From assembly GCA_027068415.1 (NCBI GenBank), contig JAMOTD010000007.1, forward strand, positions 55,041 through 119,040: a stretch of DNA of 64,000 bases, in the 5' to 3' direction. The stretch is from Desulfurobacteriaceae bacterium (GTDB taxonomy: Bacteria > Aquificota > Aquificia > Desulfurobacteriales > Desulfurobacteriaceae). Below are positions 44,097-51,681 of the stretch, piece by piece. Under the pieces are notes generated by a model. That model ran no database searches. It worked only from the letters and a program-made list of their open reading frames with translations, and was not told where the DNA came from. The translations under genes and the position numbers were made by a program. Numbering within the stretch: position 1 is the first letter of the stretch; every line of letters begins with the position of its first letter.

Positions 44097-44579
44097 TTAC
44101 TCTCCCTGCCAGCCGAACTTCTTGAGAATCTGGGGGAGCTCCTCCTTTTTTACCCTCAAAAACCTCTCCTCGTTAACGGTAAGGGCGGGAGCTCCGTCAC
44201 ACAGCCCCATACACTCGTACTCCTCAAGGGTAAAGAGGCCGTCGGGGGTGGTCTGGCCGACCTCTATTCCGAGGAGTTTTTTAAGCTCTTTAACGATTTC
44301 CTCTGCCCCGTTTAACATGCAGGAGAGGTTCGTACATACTCTTATGATGTATTTCCCCTTAGGCTCGGTGTGGAACATTGCGTAGAAGCGGGCGGCCTCT
44401 TCAACCTCAATTAAGGGAATTTGGAGCTCTGCCGCAATTATCCTCATTATTTCGGCGTCTATTCTCGGAAAGTTCTTCTCGGCAATCCAGAGGGCAGGTA
44501 GCGTGTAGGACTTGAGGCTCGGGTACCTGTTTGAGGCAACCAGTTTTCTAATTTCCTCTCTAAACTCCTCGTAGGTCAT
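44097..44579 (-). CDS. nuoE: NADH-quinone oxidoreductase subunit E
   Basis: 160 residues with a thioredoxin-like [2Fe-2S] fold. The four cysteines are in RVCTNLSCMLNG and ECMGLCDGAPA. It forms the N1a cluster partner of NuoF. Start overlaps the nuoD stop. Presence of E, F and G indicates a full NADH-oxidising module rather than an 11-subunit form. Confidence 0.94.
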   Translation of the reverse strand: MTYEEFREEIRKLVASNRYPSLKSYTLPALWIAEKNFPRIDAEIMRIIAAELQIPLIEVEEAARFYAMFHTEPKGKYIIRVCTNLSCMLNGAEEIVKELKKLLGIEVGQTTPDGLFTLEEYECMGLCDGAPALTVNEERFLRVKKEELPQILKKFGWQGE

Positions 44580-45757
44580 CTATCAACCTCTCCCATCAGG
44601 GGGTCAAGACTTCCGATTATTGAGATAACGTCTGCAACGTAGTGGCCTTTTAGGAGCTCCGGAAGAATTGCAATGTTTATTAAAGAGGGCGGACGAATTC
44701 TCAGCCTGTAGGGTTTATTACTACCGTCACTAACTATGTAGTAGCCGAGCTCTCCCCTGGGCCCCTCAACTGCTGCGTAAACCTCCCCTTTGGGCGGAGT
44801 AATTCCGTGAATTACAAGCTCAAAGTGCTGAATGAGGCCTACCATCGTGTTGTAGACCTCCTCCTTCGGGGGAAGGATAATCGTCGTATCCTCAATCTGG
44901 ACGGGGCCTTCGGGCATCTTCTCAAGGCACTGCTTTATGATTTTTACAGACTCCCTCATCTCGTCCATTCTGACCCGGTAGCGGTCGTAGACGTCGCCGT
45001 TTTGGTAAACGGGAACCTTAAAGTCAAGCTCGTCGTAAACACAGTAGGGGTAGTACTTCCTGACGTCGTAGTCGCAACCTGCGGCCCTCAGAGTCGGCCC
45101 GGTAATTCCCCAGTTTATTGCAGTCTCCTTGTTTATTACTCCAACACCTTTAGTTCTTGAAAGCCAAATTCTATTTTCGGTTAAAAGGGTTTCGTACTCG
45201 TTGAGCTTCTCCGGGAAAACTTCAAGGAACTTACCGAGCTCCTCAATAAACCTTTCAGTCGCGTCGGCTGCAACCCCGCCAATCCTCATGTAACCGGTGT
45301 GGAGCCTACCCCCGGCAATCTCCTCAAAGAGGTCTAAAATCATCTCCCTCTCCCTGAAGGCGTAGAGGAAGACGCTCATTGCCCCGAGCTCAAGGGCGTG
45401 GGTTCCGAGCCAGATTAGGTGGGAGGAGATACGGGTAAGCTCGGCCATTATCACCCTGAGGAACTGGGCACGGCGGGGGATTTTATCCTCTATTCCCAGG
45501 AGCTTCTCAACGGCTAAAACGAAGCCGAGCTCGTTAGTGTTTGCAGAGACGTAGTCAACCCTATCAAAAACCGGAAGGATTTGCATGTACTTTCTGTGCT
45601 CTGCCAACTTCTCTACGCCCCTGTGGACGTAGCCGATTATTGCGTCCGAGTTTACAATTTTCTCTCCCTTCAGCTCTAAAACGAGCCTTAAAACCCCGTG
45701 GGTTGAGGGGTGCTGGGGCCCCATGTTTAAAATCAGGTCGGCCTTTTCCCTCTCCAT
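44576..45757 (-). CDS. nuoD: NADH-quinone oxidoreductase subunit D
   Basis: 393 residues, the 49-kDa subunit homologue. The starting block LILNMGPQHPSTHGVLRL with the quinone-site histidine, the GYVHRGVEKLAE block, and the end RIRPPSLINI...DVISIIGSLDPLMGEVDR are intact. NuoC is a separate gene here rather than fused as in E. coli. It lies 3 bases after nuoC. Confidence 0.95.
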   Translation of the reverse strand: MEREKADLILNMGPQHPSTHGVLRLVLELKGEKIVNSDAIIGYVHRGVEKLAEHRKYMQILPVFDRVDYVSANTNELGFVLAVEKLLGIEDKIPRRAQFLRVIMAELTRISSHLIWLGTHALELGAMSVFLYAFREREMILDLFEEIAGGRLHTGYMRIGGVAADATERFIEELGKFLEVFPEKLNEYETLLTENRIWLSRTKGVGVINKETAINWGITGPTLRAAGCDYDVRKYYPYCVYDELDFKVPVYQNGDVYDRYRVRMDEMRESVKIIKQCLEKMPEGPVQIEDTTIILPPKEEVYNTMVGLIQHFELVIHGITPPKGEVYAAVEGPRGELGYYIVSDGSNKPYRLRIRPPSLINIAILPELLKGHYVADVISIIGSLDPLMGEVDR

Positions 45758-45760
45758 TAT

Positions 45761-46246
45761 CTACTCCCAGTCCCAAACTTCGCAAGGGGTCTCTTTCCCC
45801 TCTAAGGGGAAGTCCTTGCGAAGGGGATAGTAGGGGTATTTCTGGGGAAGGAGGAGTTTTCTGAGCTCCCTCCCGGTAAACCTAACTCCGAACATCTCGT
45901 ACACCTCTCTCTCAAGCCAGTCGGCCGCACGCCAGAGCTCTATAACCGTAGGAACTTCATCGTTTTCGGCCCAGCACTTTACCCTGAGGTTGTGCTTCAG
46001 GGGAATTGAGCGGAGGTGATAAACGACTACGAAACGGGGTTTTCTCCCCGGGTAGTCAACGGCCGTTAGGTCAACGAGCATGTCCATCTTAAAGCGCTCG
46101 TCGTGTTTTAAAAAACCCATGAAGGGAAGGAGAATTTCCTTATCTACCTCTACGGTGCTCTCTCCCCTGAAGACAGGGAGCTCCCTGACCCTATCCTTAA
46201 ACTCTTTTTTCAGAACCTGTAAGAGCTCTTTTTTTACGTAGAGCAT
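45761..46246 (-). CDS. nuoC: NADH-quinone oxidoreductase subunit C
   Basis: 161 residues, the 30-kDa subunit homologue. The signature WLEREVYEMFGVRFTGRELRKLLL...YPLRKDFPLEG is present near the C-terminus. It is part of the membrane-proximal peripheral arm with NuoB, D and I. Its ATG overlaps the nuoB 3' end by 13 bases. Confidence 0.94.
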   Translation of the reverse strand: MLYVKKELLQVLKKEFKDRVRELPVFRGESTVEVDKEILLPFMGFLKHDERFKMDMLVDLTAVDYPGRKPRFVVVYHLRSIPLKHNLRVKCWAENDEVPTVIELWRAADWLEREVYEMFGVRFTGRELRKLLLPQKYPYYPLRKDFPLEGKETPCEVWDWE

Positions 46247-46719
46247 TCTTCCTCACCGCCGACTATTATTGGCCTATCCCTCTTAATCTTCTTCTTAAGG
46301 AGGATGAGGGCTTCATAGAAGGCCTCGGGCTTAGGGGCACATCCGGGAACGTAAACGTCAACTGGTACTATACAGTCAAGACCCCTCAAGGTTGAGTAGG
46401 TCTGAAAGATGTTCCCGCTTATTGCACAGCTCCCTATTGCAATTGCCCACTTCGGGTCGGGCATCTGCTCCCAGAGCCTCTTTATTATCGGAGCCATCTT
46501 CCTGCTGATTGTCCCGCACATTATCAAAAGGTCGCACTGCCTCGGGGTGTTCCTGAAGATTACCCCGAAGCGGTCAAAGTCGTAGCGGGAGGCTGCGGCC
46601 GCCATCATCTCAATTCCGCAGCAGGCGGTTGCGAAGGCAAGGGGCCAGAGAGAGCCCTTCCTTCCCCAGTTTATAAGCTCTTCTAACTTAGTAAGGAAAA
46701 CTCCTTCTCTTACTCCCAC
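46234..46719 (-). CDS. nuoB: NADH-quinone oxidoreductase subunit B
   Basis: 161 residues. It carries the terminal [4Fe-4S] N2 cluster ligands: the tandem cysteines in TACCGIEMM, then IGSCAISG and VPGCAPKPEA. It passes electrons to quinone at the interface with NuoD. The GTG start overlaps nuoA by 10 bases. Confidence 0.95.
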   Translation of the reverse strand: MGVREGVFLTKLEELINWGRKGSLWPLAFATACCGIEMMAAAASRYDFDRFGVIFRNTPRQCDLLIMCGTISRKMAPIIKRLWEQMPDPKWAIAIGSCAISGNIFQTYSTLRGLDCIVPVDVYVPGCAPKPEAFYEALILLKKKIKRDRPIIVGGEEECST

Positions 46720-47075
46720 TTTAGAGCTCCCTTTGCAATGGCGTAGACGAAACCTACAAGGAGAATTCCGACAAAGAGAAAGGCCTCAATTATTCCGAGA
46801 ACTCCCAGCTCCCTAAAGGCTACCGCCCAGGGAAAGAGGAAAACCGTCTCAAGGTCAAAGAGGAGAAAGACAAGGGCTACTATGTAGAAGAAGGCAAAGT
46901 AGTGGCGGTTAAGGGGAGCAATCTTCGGAATTCCGCACTCGTAGGGCTCGTACTTGCCCTTTTCACTGCGGTTAATTTTCAGAAATCTGTTTGTTATGAG
47001 GTTAACGTTGGGGACGAGAACAGCAACCGCAACTGCTATAAGGAAGAAGACAAAGAGAACCAGGTAGCTCTCCAC
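46710..47075 (-). CDS. nuoA: NADH-quinone oxidoreductase subunit A
   Basis: 121 residues with three membrane helices. The conserved loop YEPYECGIP and the helix FLLFDLETVFLFPWA identify NuoA. It is the first gene of the nuo operon; the GTG start has GGAG eight bases upstream. A promoter-like pair lies just before it. Confidence 0.95.
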   Translation of the reverse strand: MESYLVLFVFFLIAVAVAVLVPNVNLITNRFLKINRSEKGKYEPYECGIPKIAPLNRHYFAFFYIVALVFLLFDLETVFLFPWAVAFRELGVLGIIEAFLFVGILLVGFVYAIAKGALKWE

Positions 47076-47117
47076 TTTACCGTCTCCAAGCGAAATTTCT
47101 AATATTCCGAAAACCGG

Positions 47118-47146
47118 TTAATAATTTTAACAAAATTTTTACGCAA
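47118..47146 (-). promoter_or_regulatory. Candidate nuo operon promoter
   Basis: On the minus strand TTGCGT (47141-47146) and TATTAA (47118-47123) are separated by 17 bases, in the AT-rich spacer between the antitoxin-like gene and nuoA. The palindrome AACCGGTT overlaps the -10 region. This would be the main promoter of the nuo-selA-receptor-cyclase run. Confidence 0.5.
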
Positions 47147-47157
47147 GAGCTTAAGCC

Positions 47158-47421
47158 TTACTCCTCTACCTTTACAGCCTCACCAAACCGCTCCTTAAGA
47201 AGCTTGACGGCCTCCTCCTTAACCTCTGGAGAAGGAGCTTCCACTGTAAAGCGAAACCTCTTTCTCTCTCCCTCAAGCCTCTTTAAGCTCCTGCGGGCTG
47301 CCTCCTTAAGAGCCTTTTTCCACTCTTCAAAGTTCTCTACGGGAACAAAGTTTCCTTTCTCTATTTCGCTCTCTATCCACCTTTCATACTCGTCTAACTC
47401 AAATTTCTCTTCCCTTTTCAC
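47158..47421 (-). CDS. Antitoxin-like protein (partner of BrnT-like toxin)
   Basis: 87 residues starting at GTG, two bases after the remains of a BrnT-like toxin gene. It is highly charged with a LDEYERWIESEIEKGNFVPVENFEEWKKALKEAA opening typical of small antitoxins encoded after such toxins. The C-terminus (PSPEVKEEAVKLLKERFG) may be the DNA-binding or dimerisation part but no clear ribbon-helix-helix was identified. The reading frame is intact while the toxin is broken. Function is inferred from gene pairing. Confidence 0.55.
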   Translation of the reverse strand: MKREEKFELDEYERWIESEIEKGNFVPVENFEEWKKALKEAARRSLKRLEGERKRFRFTVEAPSPEVKEEAVKLLKERFGEAVKVEE

Positions 47422-47423
47422 AA

Positions 47424-47689
47424 TCAGCCCCGTTTAATACGGTTCTTAAACCTTCTGCTCGGGTAGACTGCTTATCCCCGTACTTCACATGGAACTATCC
47501 AGGAATAGCCGCCCATATCCAGGATAATTGCCCTGGGTAGCGCTCCTGATTGAAGTGCTTTTCAAAGGCGACTACTTTACCTGTAAGGATGTAATCTAAG
47601 ATTTCCCTTAAGCTCTTTCCGTGCTTCCGTTTAACCTGTTTGCTCTTTTCCTCGTCCCACTCAAACTCCAGTTTCGGTATCACCTTCAA
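47424..47689 (-). pseudogene. Degraded BrnT-like toxin gene
   Basis: The TTG-initiated frame encodes a toxin-like start (LEFEWDEEKSKQVKRKHGKSLREI...KHFNQERYPGQ) and then loses homology and stops. In another frame directly afterwards the sequence continues as ILDMGGYSWIVP and, beyond an in-frame TAA, YPSRRFKNRIKRG. That is the pattern expected of this toxin family, with YPGQ, GGY..VVP and YPSRK blocks in order. At least one frameshift and one stop therefore disrupt it. It sits between fumB and the intact antitoxin-like gene. Confidence 0.65.
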
Positions 47690-48274
47690 CTACCTGCACT
47701 TTGAGAGCTCCGGGTCCTCAACCTCCTCAAACTCACACCTTCCCATCTGGTAGAGGTCGTTTCCGTAGATGTCGTTAACCACAAAGGCGGGGAAGTCCTC
47801 AACAACGAGCATCCTTATTGCCTCGGGGCCTAAGTCTTCATAAGCAACCACCTGCGCCTCTTTTACGCAGCGGGCAAGGTAGGCGGCTGCACCTCCGACG
47901 GCTCCGAAGTAAACGCCCTTGTACTTCTTTATGGCCTCAATTACCTCTTTACTGCGGCTACCTTTACCAATCATTCCCTTTAAGCCCTCTGCAAGGAGCC
48001 TCGGAGCGTAGGGGTCCATACGGTAGCTGGTGGTAGGACCTACCGAGCCGATTGGTCTTCCCGGTTTTGCAGGAGCGGGACCTGCGTAGTAGATTATCTG
48101 GCCCTTTAACTCTATCGGAGGCTTCTCTCCCCTATCAAGGGCCTCAACAATCCTCTTGTGGGCTGCGTCCCTTGCCGTGTAGATAACTCCGGAGATTAAG
48201 ACGAGGTCTCCGGCCTTAAGGCTCTCAATTACGCTATCGTCGGTTATAGGAGCTTTAATCTTTATTGCAGACAT
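47690..48274 (-). CDS. Class I fumarate hydratase, beta subunit
   Basis: 194 residues, corresponding to the C-terminal/beta part of two-subunit class I fumarases (and the related L(+)-tartrate dehydratase). Conserved features seen are GDLVLISGVIYTARDAAHKRI, YYAGPAPAKPGRPIGSVGPTTSYRMD and GKGSRSKEV. With an alpha subunit carrying the [4Fe-4S] cluster it interconverts fumarate and malate in the (reductive or oxidative) TCA cycle. The alpha gene is not adjacent; upstream is a divergent promoter region. ATG start with GGAGG eight bases before it. Confidence 0.88.
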   Translation of the reverse strand: MSAIKIKAPITDDSVIESLKAGDLVLISGVIYTARDAAHKRIVEALDRGEKPPIELKGQIIYYAGPAPAKPGRPIGSVGPTTSYRMDPYAPRLLAEGLKGMIGKGSRSKEVIEAIKKYKGVYFGAVGGAAAYLARCVKEAQVVAYEDLGPEAIRMLVVEDFPAFVVNDIYGNDLYQMGRCEFEEVEDPELSKCR

Positions 48275-48362
48275 GCAAAAAACCTCCGGCCTCTTTTTAG
48301 CTCAAGTATAGCAAAAGGAAATAAATTTCACCGCCGAAGAAACCGGCTCAGGAGTAGAGAAA
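48275..48362. promoter_or_regulatory. Divergent promoter region, fumarase beta / glucosaminidase
   Basis: 88-base AT-rich spacer. On the minus strand TATACT (AGTATA at 48305-48310) is a plausible -10 for the fumarase subunit. On the plus side AGGAG lies ten bases before the GTG at 48363. No clear -35 boxes were seen. Confidence 0.35.
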
Positions 48363-49157
48363 GTGAAGCTTAAGTCGGCAGCGCTGGTTGCACCGGCTGT
48401 CGTTCTAACGGGAGCTCTCATAGGACTCGGCAAAGTAGAGAAGGAGAACAACTGGGCAGGAGCACAACTCCTTCCGCCGGTAGAGAAGGTTGTTAAGGCC
48501 GTTGAAGAGGTAAAACCCCCTTCAGACCCCTCCCACATTTCCCTTAGAGCTCTACCCCTTCAGGAGAGGAAGAGGGAGTTTGTAAAACTGATGCTCCCTT
48601 TGATTGAAAGGGCAAACGGGGAAGTTCTCAAGGAGAGGCACTTCCTTCTTAAGGTGAAGGGGAAAGCGAAGCTTACCGAAAAAGAGAGGAAGAAGTTAGG
48701 AGAGCTAATGGAGAAGTACAGGACGAGGGATTTTGAGGAGCTCCTTAAGAGGGTAAATGCAGTTCCAGCAGGCCTCGTTCTTGCTCAGGCGGCAATAGAG
48801 AGCGGCTGGGGTACCTCAAGGTTCTTCACCGAGGCCAACAACTCTTTTGGAATCTACTCTTTCAGGGGAGGGAAGTGCCTGAAGGCAAAGGGCTCTTCGG
48901 CGTGCCTTAAGGTCTACGACTCACTCTACGACTCGGTAAAAGACTACACCTACAACCTTAACGTCGGCTGGGCTTACGAGAGGTTCAGGGAGCTCAGGAG
49001 CAAAGGAGCCGACATATATACTCTGATAGAGAGTCTCCACGGCTACTCAGAGAGGAAAGATGAGTACACGGAGCTGGTTAAAAAGGTCGTTAAGAAGAAC
49101 GGTTTTGACTCTATCGGCCAGCCTCAGCTTGCTTCAAACATCACCGGCCTCAACTAA
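48363..49157 (+). CDS. Peptidoglycan glucosaminidase (Bax-like)
   Basis: 264 residues. An N-terminal hydrophobic segment (AALVAPAVVLTGALIGLG) acts as signal or anchor. The C-terminal half is a glucosaminidase domain (PF01832 type) with LAQAAIESGWGTSRFFTEANNSFGIYSF; Glu146 is the likely catalytic acid. E. coli Bax has the same layout. It probably cleaves glycan strands in the periplasm. Its last 98 bases are also used in another frame by the start of the deacetylase gene. Confidence 0.87.
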   Translation: MKLKSAALVAPAVVLTGALIGLGKVEKENNWAGAQLLPPVEKVVKAVEEVKPPSDPSHISLRALPLQERKREFVKLMLPLIERANGEVLKERHFLLKVKGKAKLTEKERKKLGELMEKYRTRDFEELLKRVNAVPAGLVLAQAAIESGWGTSRFFTEANNSFGIYSFRGGKCLKAKGSSACLKVYDSLYDSVKDYTYNLNVGWAYERFRELRSKGADIYTLIESLHGYSERKDEYTELVKKVVKKNGFDSIGQPQLASNITGLN

Positions 49158-50139
49158 CTACGCCACCGTCTTTATCTACCATAGGTTCGGCGACCCGAGA
49201 TATCCCTCAACATCCGTCTCCCTTGAGGACTTTAAGAAGGAGCTCTCTTACCTTAAAGAGAACGGCTACAAAGTAATTAAACTCTCTCAGCTCTACCAGA
49301 TAGTCTCCTCGGGAAGGGAGATTCCTCCCAAAACGGTTGTGATAACGATAGACGACGGCTACAGGACAACCTATAAGGCCTTTAAAATCCTTAAAGAGTT
49401 CAACTTCCCTTTTACCGTTTTCCTCTACATGGAGGCCGTAGGCCGCTACCCCGACTTTTTAACGAATAAACAGATAAGGGAGATGGAGAAGAGCGGCCTT
49501 GCGGAGTTTGAGAACCACCTCTACAGCCACCCCAGTTTAGCAAAGCTAAGGGCAAAGTTAACAGAGAAGGAATACCTGAAGGTTCTGAGGAGGGAGGCGG
49601 AACTCTCAGAAAGGAGATTTAAGGAGATTTTCGGCAGAAGACCCGAGTTCCTTGCATTCCCCTACGGGGAGTACGACAAAATCTCGGTAAAGTTTTTTAA
49701 AGAGAGGGGGTATAAACTCCTCCTTACCCAGGATAGAGGAAGTTACGACGGAAAAAGGTTTCTGGTGCCAAGGTTTGCCGTTGTGGGGAACCAGTCGGGG
49801 TTCAAGAGATTTGTAAGGGAGCTCCGAGTTGAGCCCCTCCCGGTAAGAGAGCACAGACCGGAAATCGGCCTTACCTACGAAAACCCGGTAGAGGTGGCCT
49901 TTAGGCTGGAAGAGCCCGAAAACTATAGAAACTGCCGAATATACCTAACTAAAAATGGGTGGATTAAGGGCGTCAAGGAAGGAGATTGGATTAGGGGCTC
50001 CCACGAGTTATGGGCAGAAAGGTTAAGAAGCCGTGCAGGGATAAAGTGCATCAACAAGAAAAGCGGAAGAAAGGCAGAGTTCTTTTTTCTCTTTATTGAA
50101 GGAAACTTAAAGGGGGGCAAAAGCCCCCAAAGGCGTTAA
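49060..50139 (+). CDS. Polysaccharide deacetylase (NodB fold)
   Basis: 359 residues. After a basic, hydrophobic N-terminus that reads as a signal peptide (LKRSLRRTVLTLSASLSLLQTSPAS), the NodB domain carries the catalytic TIDDGY motif (Asp98-Asp99) and the metal-binding HLYSHPS pair (His153, His157), with FLAFPYGEYD later on. The last 100 residues form an extra domain. It removes acetyl groups from a polysaccharide, possibly peptidoglycan given the overlapping glucosaminidase gene. The ATG at 49060 is supported by AGAGAGGAAAG just upstream even though it overlaps the previous gene by 98 bases. Confidence 0.87.
   Translation: MSTRSWLKRSLRRTVLTLSASLSLLQTSPASTNYATVFIYHRFGDPRYPSTSVSLEDFKKELSYLKENGYKVIKLSQLYQIVSSGREIPPKTVVITIDDGYRTTYKAFKILKEFNFPFTVFLYMEAVGRYPDFLTNKQIREMEKSGLAEFENHLYSHPSLAKLRAKLTEKEYLKVLRREAELSERRFKEIFGRRPEFLAFPYGEYDKISVKFFKERGYKLLLTQDRGSYDGKRFLVPRFAVVGNQSGFKRFVRELRVEPLPVREHRPEIGLTYENPVEVAFRLEEPENYRNCRIYLTKNGWIKGVKEGDWIRGSHELWAERLRSRAGIKCINKKSGRKAEFFFLFIEGNLKGGKSPQRR
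50113..50128 (-). terminator. Terminator of the peroxiredoxin gene
   Basis: Stem GGGGGC (50113-50118) and GCCCCC (50123-50128) with an AAAA/TTTT loop. It lies inside the 3' end of the deacetylase gene and, on the minus strand, directly after the peroxiredoxin stop, followed by CTTTAAGTTT. It may also slow plus-strand transcription, though no T tract follows on that side. Confidence 0.6.
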
Positions 50140-50750
50140 GAGAGGATTTCGTCAATAGTAATGACGGTTCCGACCTTACCGGCAATGTCGGGACCGGGCT
50201 TAAGGGTCTTCTTGCCGGGCCTCCAGTTTGCAGGGCAGGCCTCGTCGGGGTGCTCGTAAACGTACTTCCAAGCGTCAAGCTGTCTTAAGAGCTCGTTTAC
50301 GTTCCTTCCTACAGGCGGTTCAAGTACTTCTTCAGCAACTATCACTCCGTCGGGGTTGATGATAAATCTACCCCTCCTCGCTATTCCGGCCTCTTCAATG
50401 TAAACGCCGTACTTCCTTGAAACTTCCCCGGTGGGGTCTGAGCCGAGGAGGTACTTAACGTCTTTCATTAAGGGCTCAACCTCGCAGAAAATCTGGTGGC
50501 TGAAGACGGTGTCGGTTGAGATTGCAAGAACCTCGGCACCGCGCTTTTTAATCTCATCGTACTTAGCCGCGACCGCGGCGAGCTCTGTGGGTCAGACGAA
50601 GGTAAAGTCTGCAGGGTAGAAGCACAGGATAAGGAACTTACCCTCGTTGTTGGGAACGTAGTCGCTAAGGGAAACATCTACGTACTTTTTGTTTACCGGG
50701 TCGTATGCCTGAACTTTAAACTCAGGCGCCTTCTGGCCTACTAATGCCAT
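50136..50750 (-). CDS. Selenocysteine-containing 2-Cys peroxiredoxin (UGA read-through)
   Basis: 204 residues when the in-frame TGA at 50592-50594 is read as selenocysteine (residue 53). The sequence around it is FYPADFTFV-U-PTELAAVA, identical in layout to the peroxidatic-Cys motif of AhpC/Prx1 peroxiredoxins, so UGA sits exactly at the catalytic position. The downstream frame continues without any shift through IFCEVEPLMKDV, RRGRFIINPDG and the resolving-Cys motif EACPANWRPG. A bacterial SECIS-like hairpin starts 12 bases after the UGA. selA is encoded in this window. It should reduce peroxides in the cytoplasm. Start ATG at 50750 with GGAGGGAGAAA upstream. Without Sec insertion it would be a dead 52-residue peptide. 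Confidence 0.88.
50566..50579 (-). promoter_or_regulatory. Bacterial SECIS-like hairpin
   Basis: On the coding (minus) strand GCCGC and GCGGC form a 5-bp stem closing the tetraloop GGTC. Counting the U of UGA as 1, the loop begins at base 21, close to the position of the GGU-containing loop in E. coli fdhF mRNA (about 21-22). This is the placement needed for SelB recognition. Confidence 0.7.
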
Positions 50751-50858
50751 TTTCTCCCTCCTGAAATTTATTTTCAATTCCGGTTCACTTTTAAAATTAT
50801 AGTGGTTAAAGCTAAATACAACTATTTTTGCTATAGTTTGAAGCTATAGGAGTGGAGA
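50751..50858. promoter_or_regulatory. Divergent promoter region, peroxiredoxin / pseudouridine synthase
   Basis: AT-rich spacer with TATAAT on the minus strand (ATTATA at 50796-50801) for the peroxiredoxin and TATAGT on the plus strand at 50832-50837 for the synthase. No clear -35 boxes. AGGAGTGGAGA before the TTG at 50859 sets the synthase start. Confidence 0.45.
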
Positions 50859-51668
50859 TTGAAAGGGTTTAAAGTTAAAGGGAAAAAGGGGAAAACTCTT
50901 ACAGAGCTTATTGCATCCTACGCCGGCTCGAAGAAGAGGGCAAAAAGGTTAGTAGACGAGGGGCTCGTCTCGGTTAACTACAGGAAGGTAATCCTTGCAA
51001 GGAGAGCTCTAAGAGGCGGAGAGACCGTAATCTTTCCCATGCCTGAGGAGCTCTTTGAGAGGCCGAAGGTAGAGCTCCTTAAGAGAGAAGGAAGGGTATG
51101 GCTCTTTAACAAACCCCCCTTCATAACCTCAAACGAGGGAAAAGGAAGCCTTGAGGAGATTATAAAAAGGGAGTTTAACCCCGCCCTTAGGGTAGTCCAC
51201 AGGCTTGATAAACAGACAAGCGGCGTAATAATCGCCGTTGAGGGGAGAGAGCTCTTTGAGAAGTTTAAGGAGCTCTTTAAGAGGAGAGAGGTAGAGAAGG
51301 AGTACATCGCCTTGGTTAAGGGGGAGCTGAGGGGAAAAAGGGATGTAAGAGCTCCCCTTGAGGGCAAAACCGCAATAACAAAAGCAGAGCCGGTTGAGGT
51401 TTTAAAAGGGGCTACCCTCGTAAGGGCGAGGATAGAGACCGGAAGGAAACACCAAATCAGGAGGCACCTTGCCCAAATCGGCCACCCGGTTGTAGGCGAG
51501 TTTAAGTACTACAGGGGAAGCTGGAGGGAGGAGCTCCTTTACGCCCCGAGAATACTCCTTCACAGTAAAAAAATTGCCTTTGAGAGTCCGGAAACGGGAA
51601 AACGCGTAGAGGTTGAAACGGAGCTCCCGGAGGACTTCAAGGAGTTCTTAAAGAGTTTAAAGAGGTAA
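50859..51668 (+). CDS. RluA-family RNA pseudouridine synthase
   Basis: 269 residues. An N-terminal S4-like RNA-binding segment (KRAKRLVDEGLVSVNYRKV...GGETVIFP) precedes the catalytic core with the motif RVVHRLDKQTSGVII; Asp117 is the catalytic aspartate. RKHQIRRHLAQIGHPVVGE is the second family block. It converts uridine to pseudouridine in rRNA or tRNA; the target site is not predictable. It converges with rpoD, separated by 13 bases with no obvious terminator. Confidence 0.92.
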   Translation: MKGFKVKGKKGKTLTELIASYAGSKKRAKRLVDEGLVSVNYRKVILARRALRGGETVIFPMPEELFERPKVELLKREGRVWLFNKPPFITSNEGKGSLEEIIKREFNPALRVVHRLDKQTSGVIIAVEGRELFEKFKELFKRREVEKEYIALVKGELRGKRDVRAPLEGKTAITKAEPVEVLKGATLVRARIETGRKHQIRRHLAQIGHPVVGEFKYYRGSWREELLYAPRILLHSKKIAFESPETGKRVEVETELPEDFKEFLKSLKR

Positions 51669-51681
51669 GGGGAAAGCTCCC

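Noticed and set aside
47424..47689. Programmed ribosomal frameshift in the toxin gene
   Set aside because: No slippery heptamer is visible at the shift and a further in-frame TAA follows, so decay is the simpler reading.
50136..50750. Peroxiredoxin as a broken gene (premature stop)
   Set aside because: The stop is TGA exactly at the catalytic Cys codon, the frame is otherwise intact, a SECIS-like hairpin follows and selA is present; selenocysteine explains all of these better.
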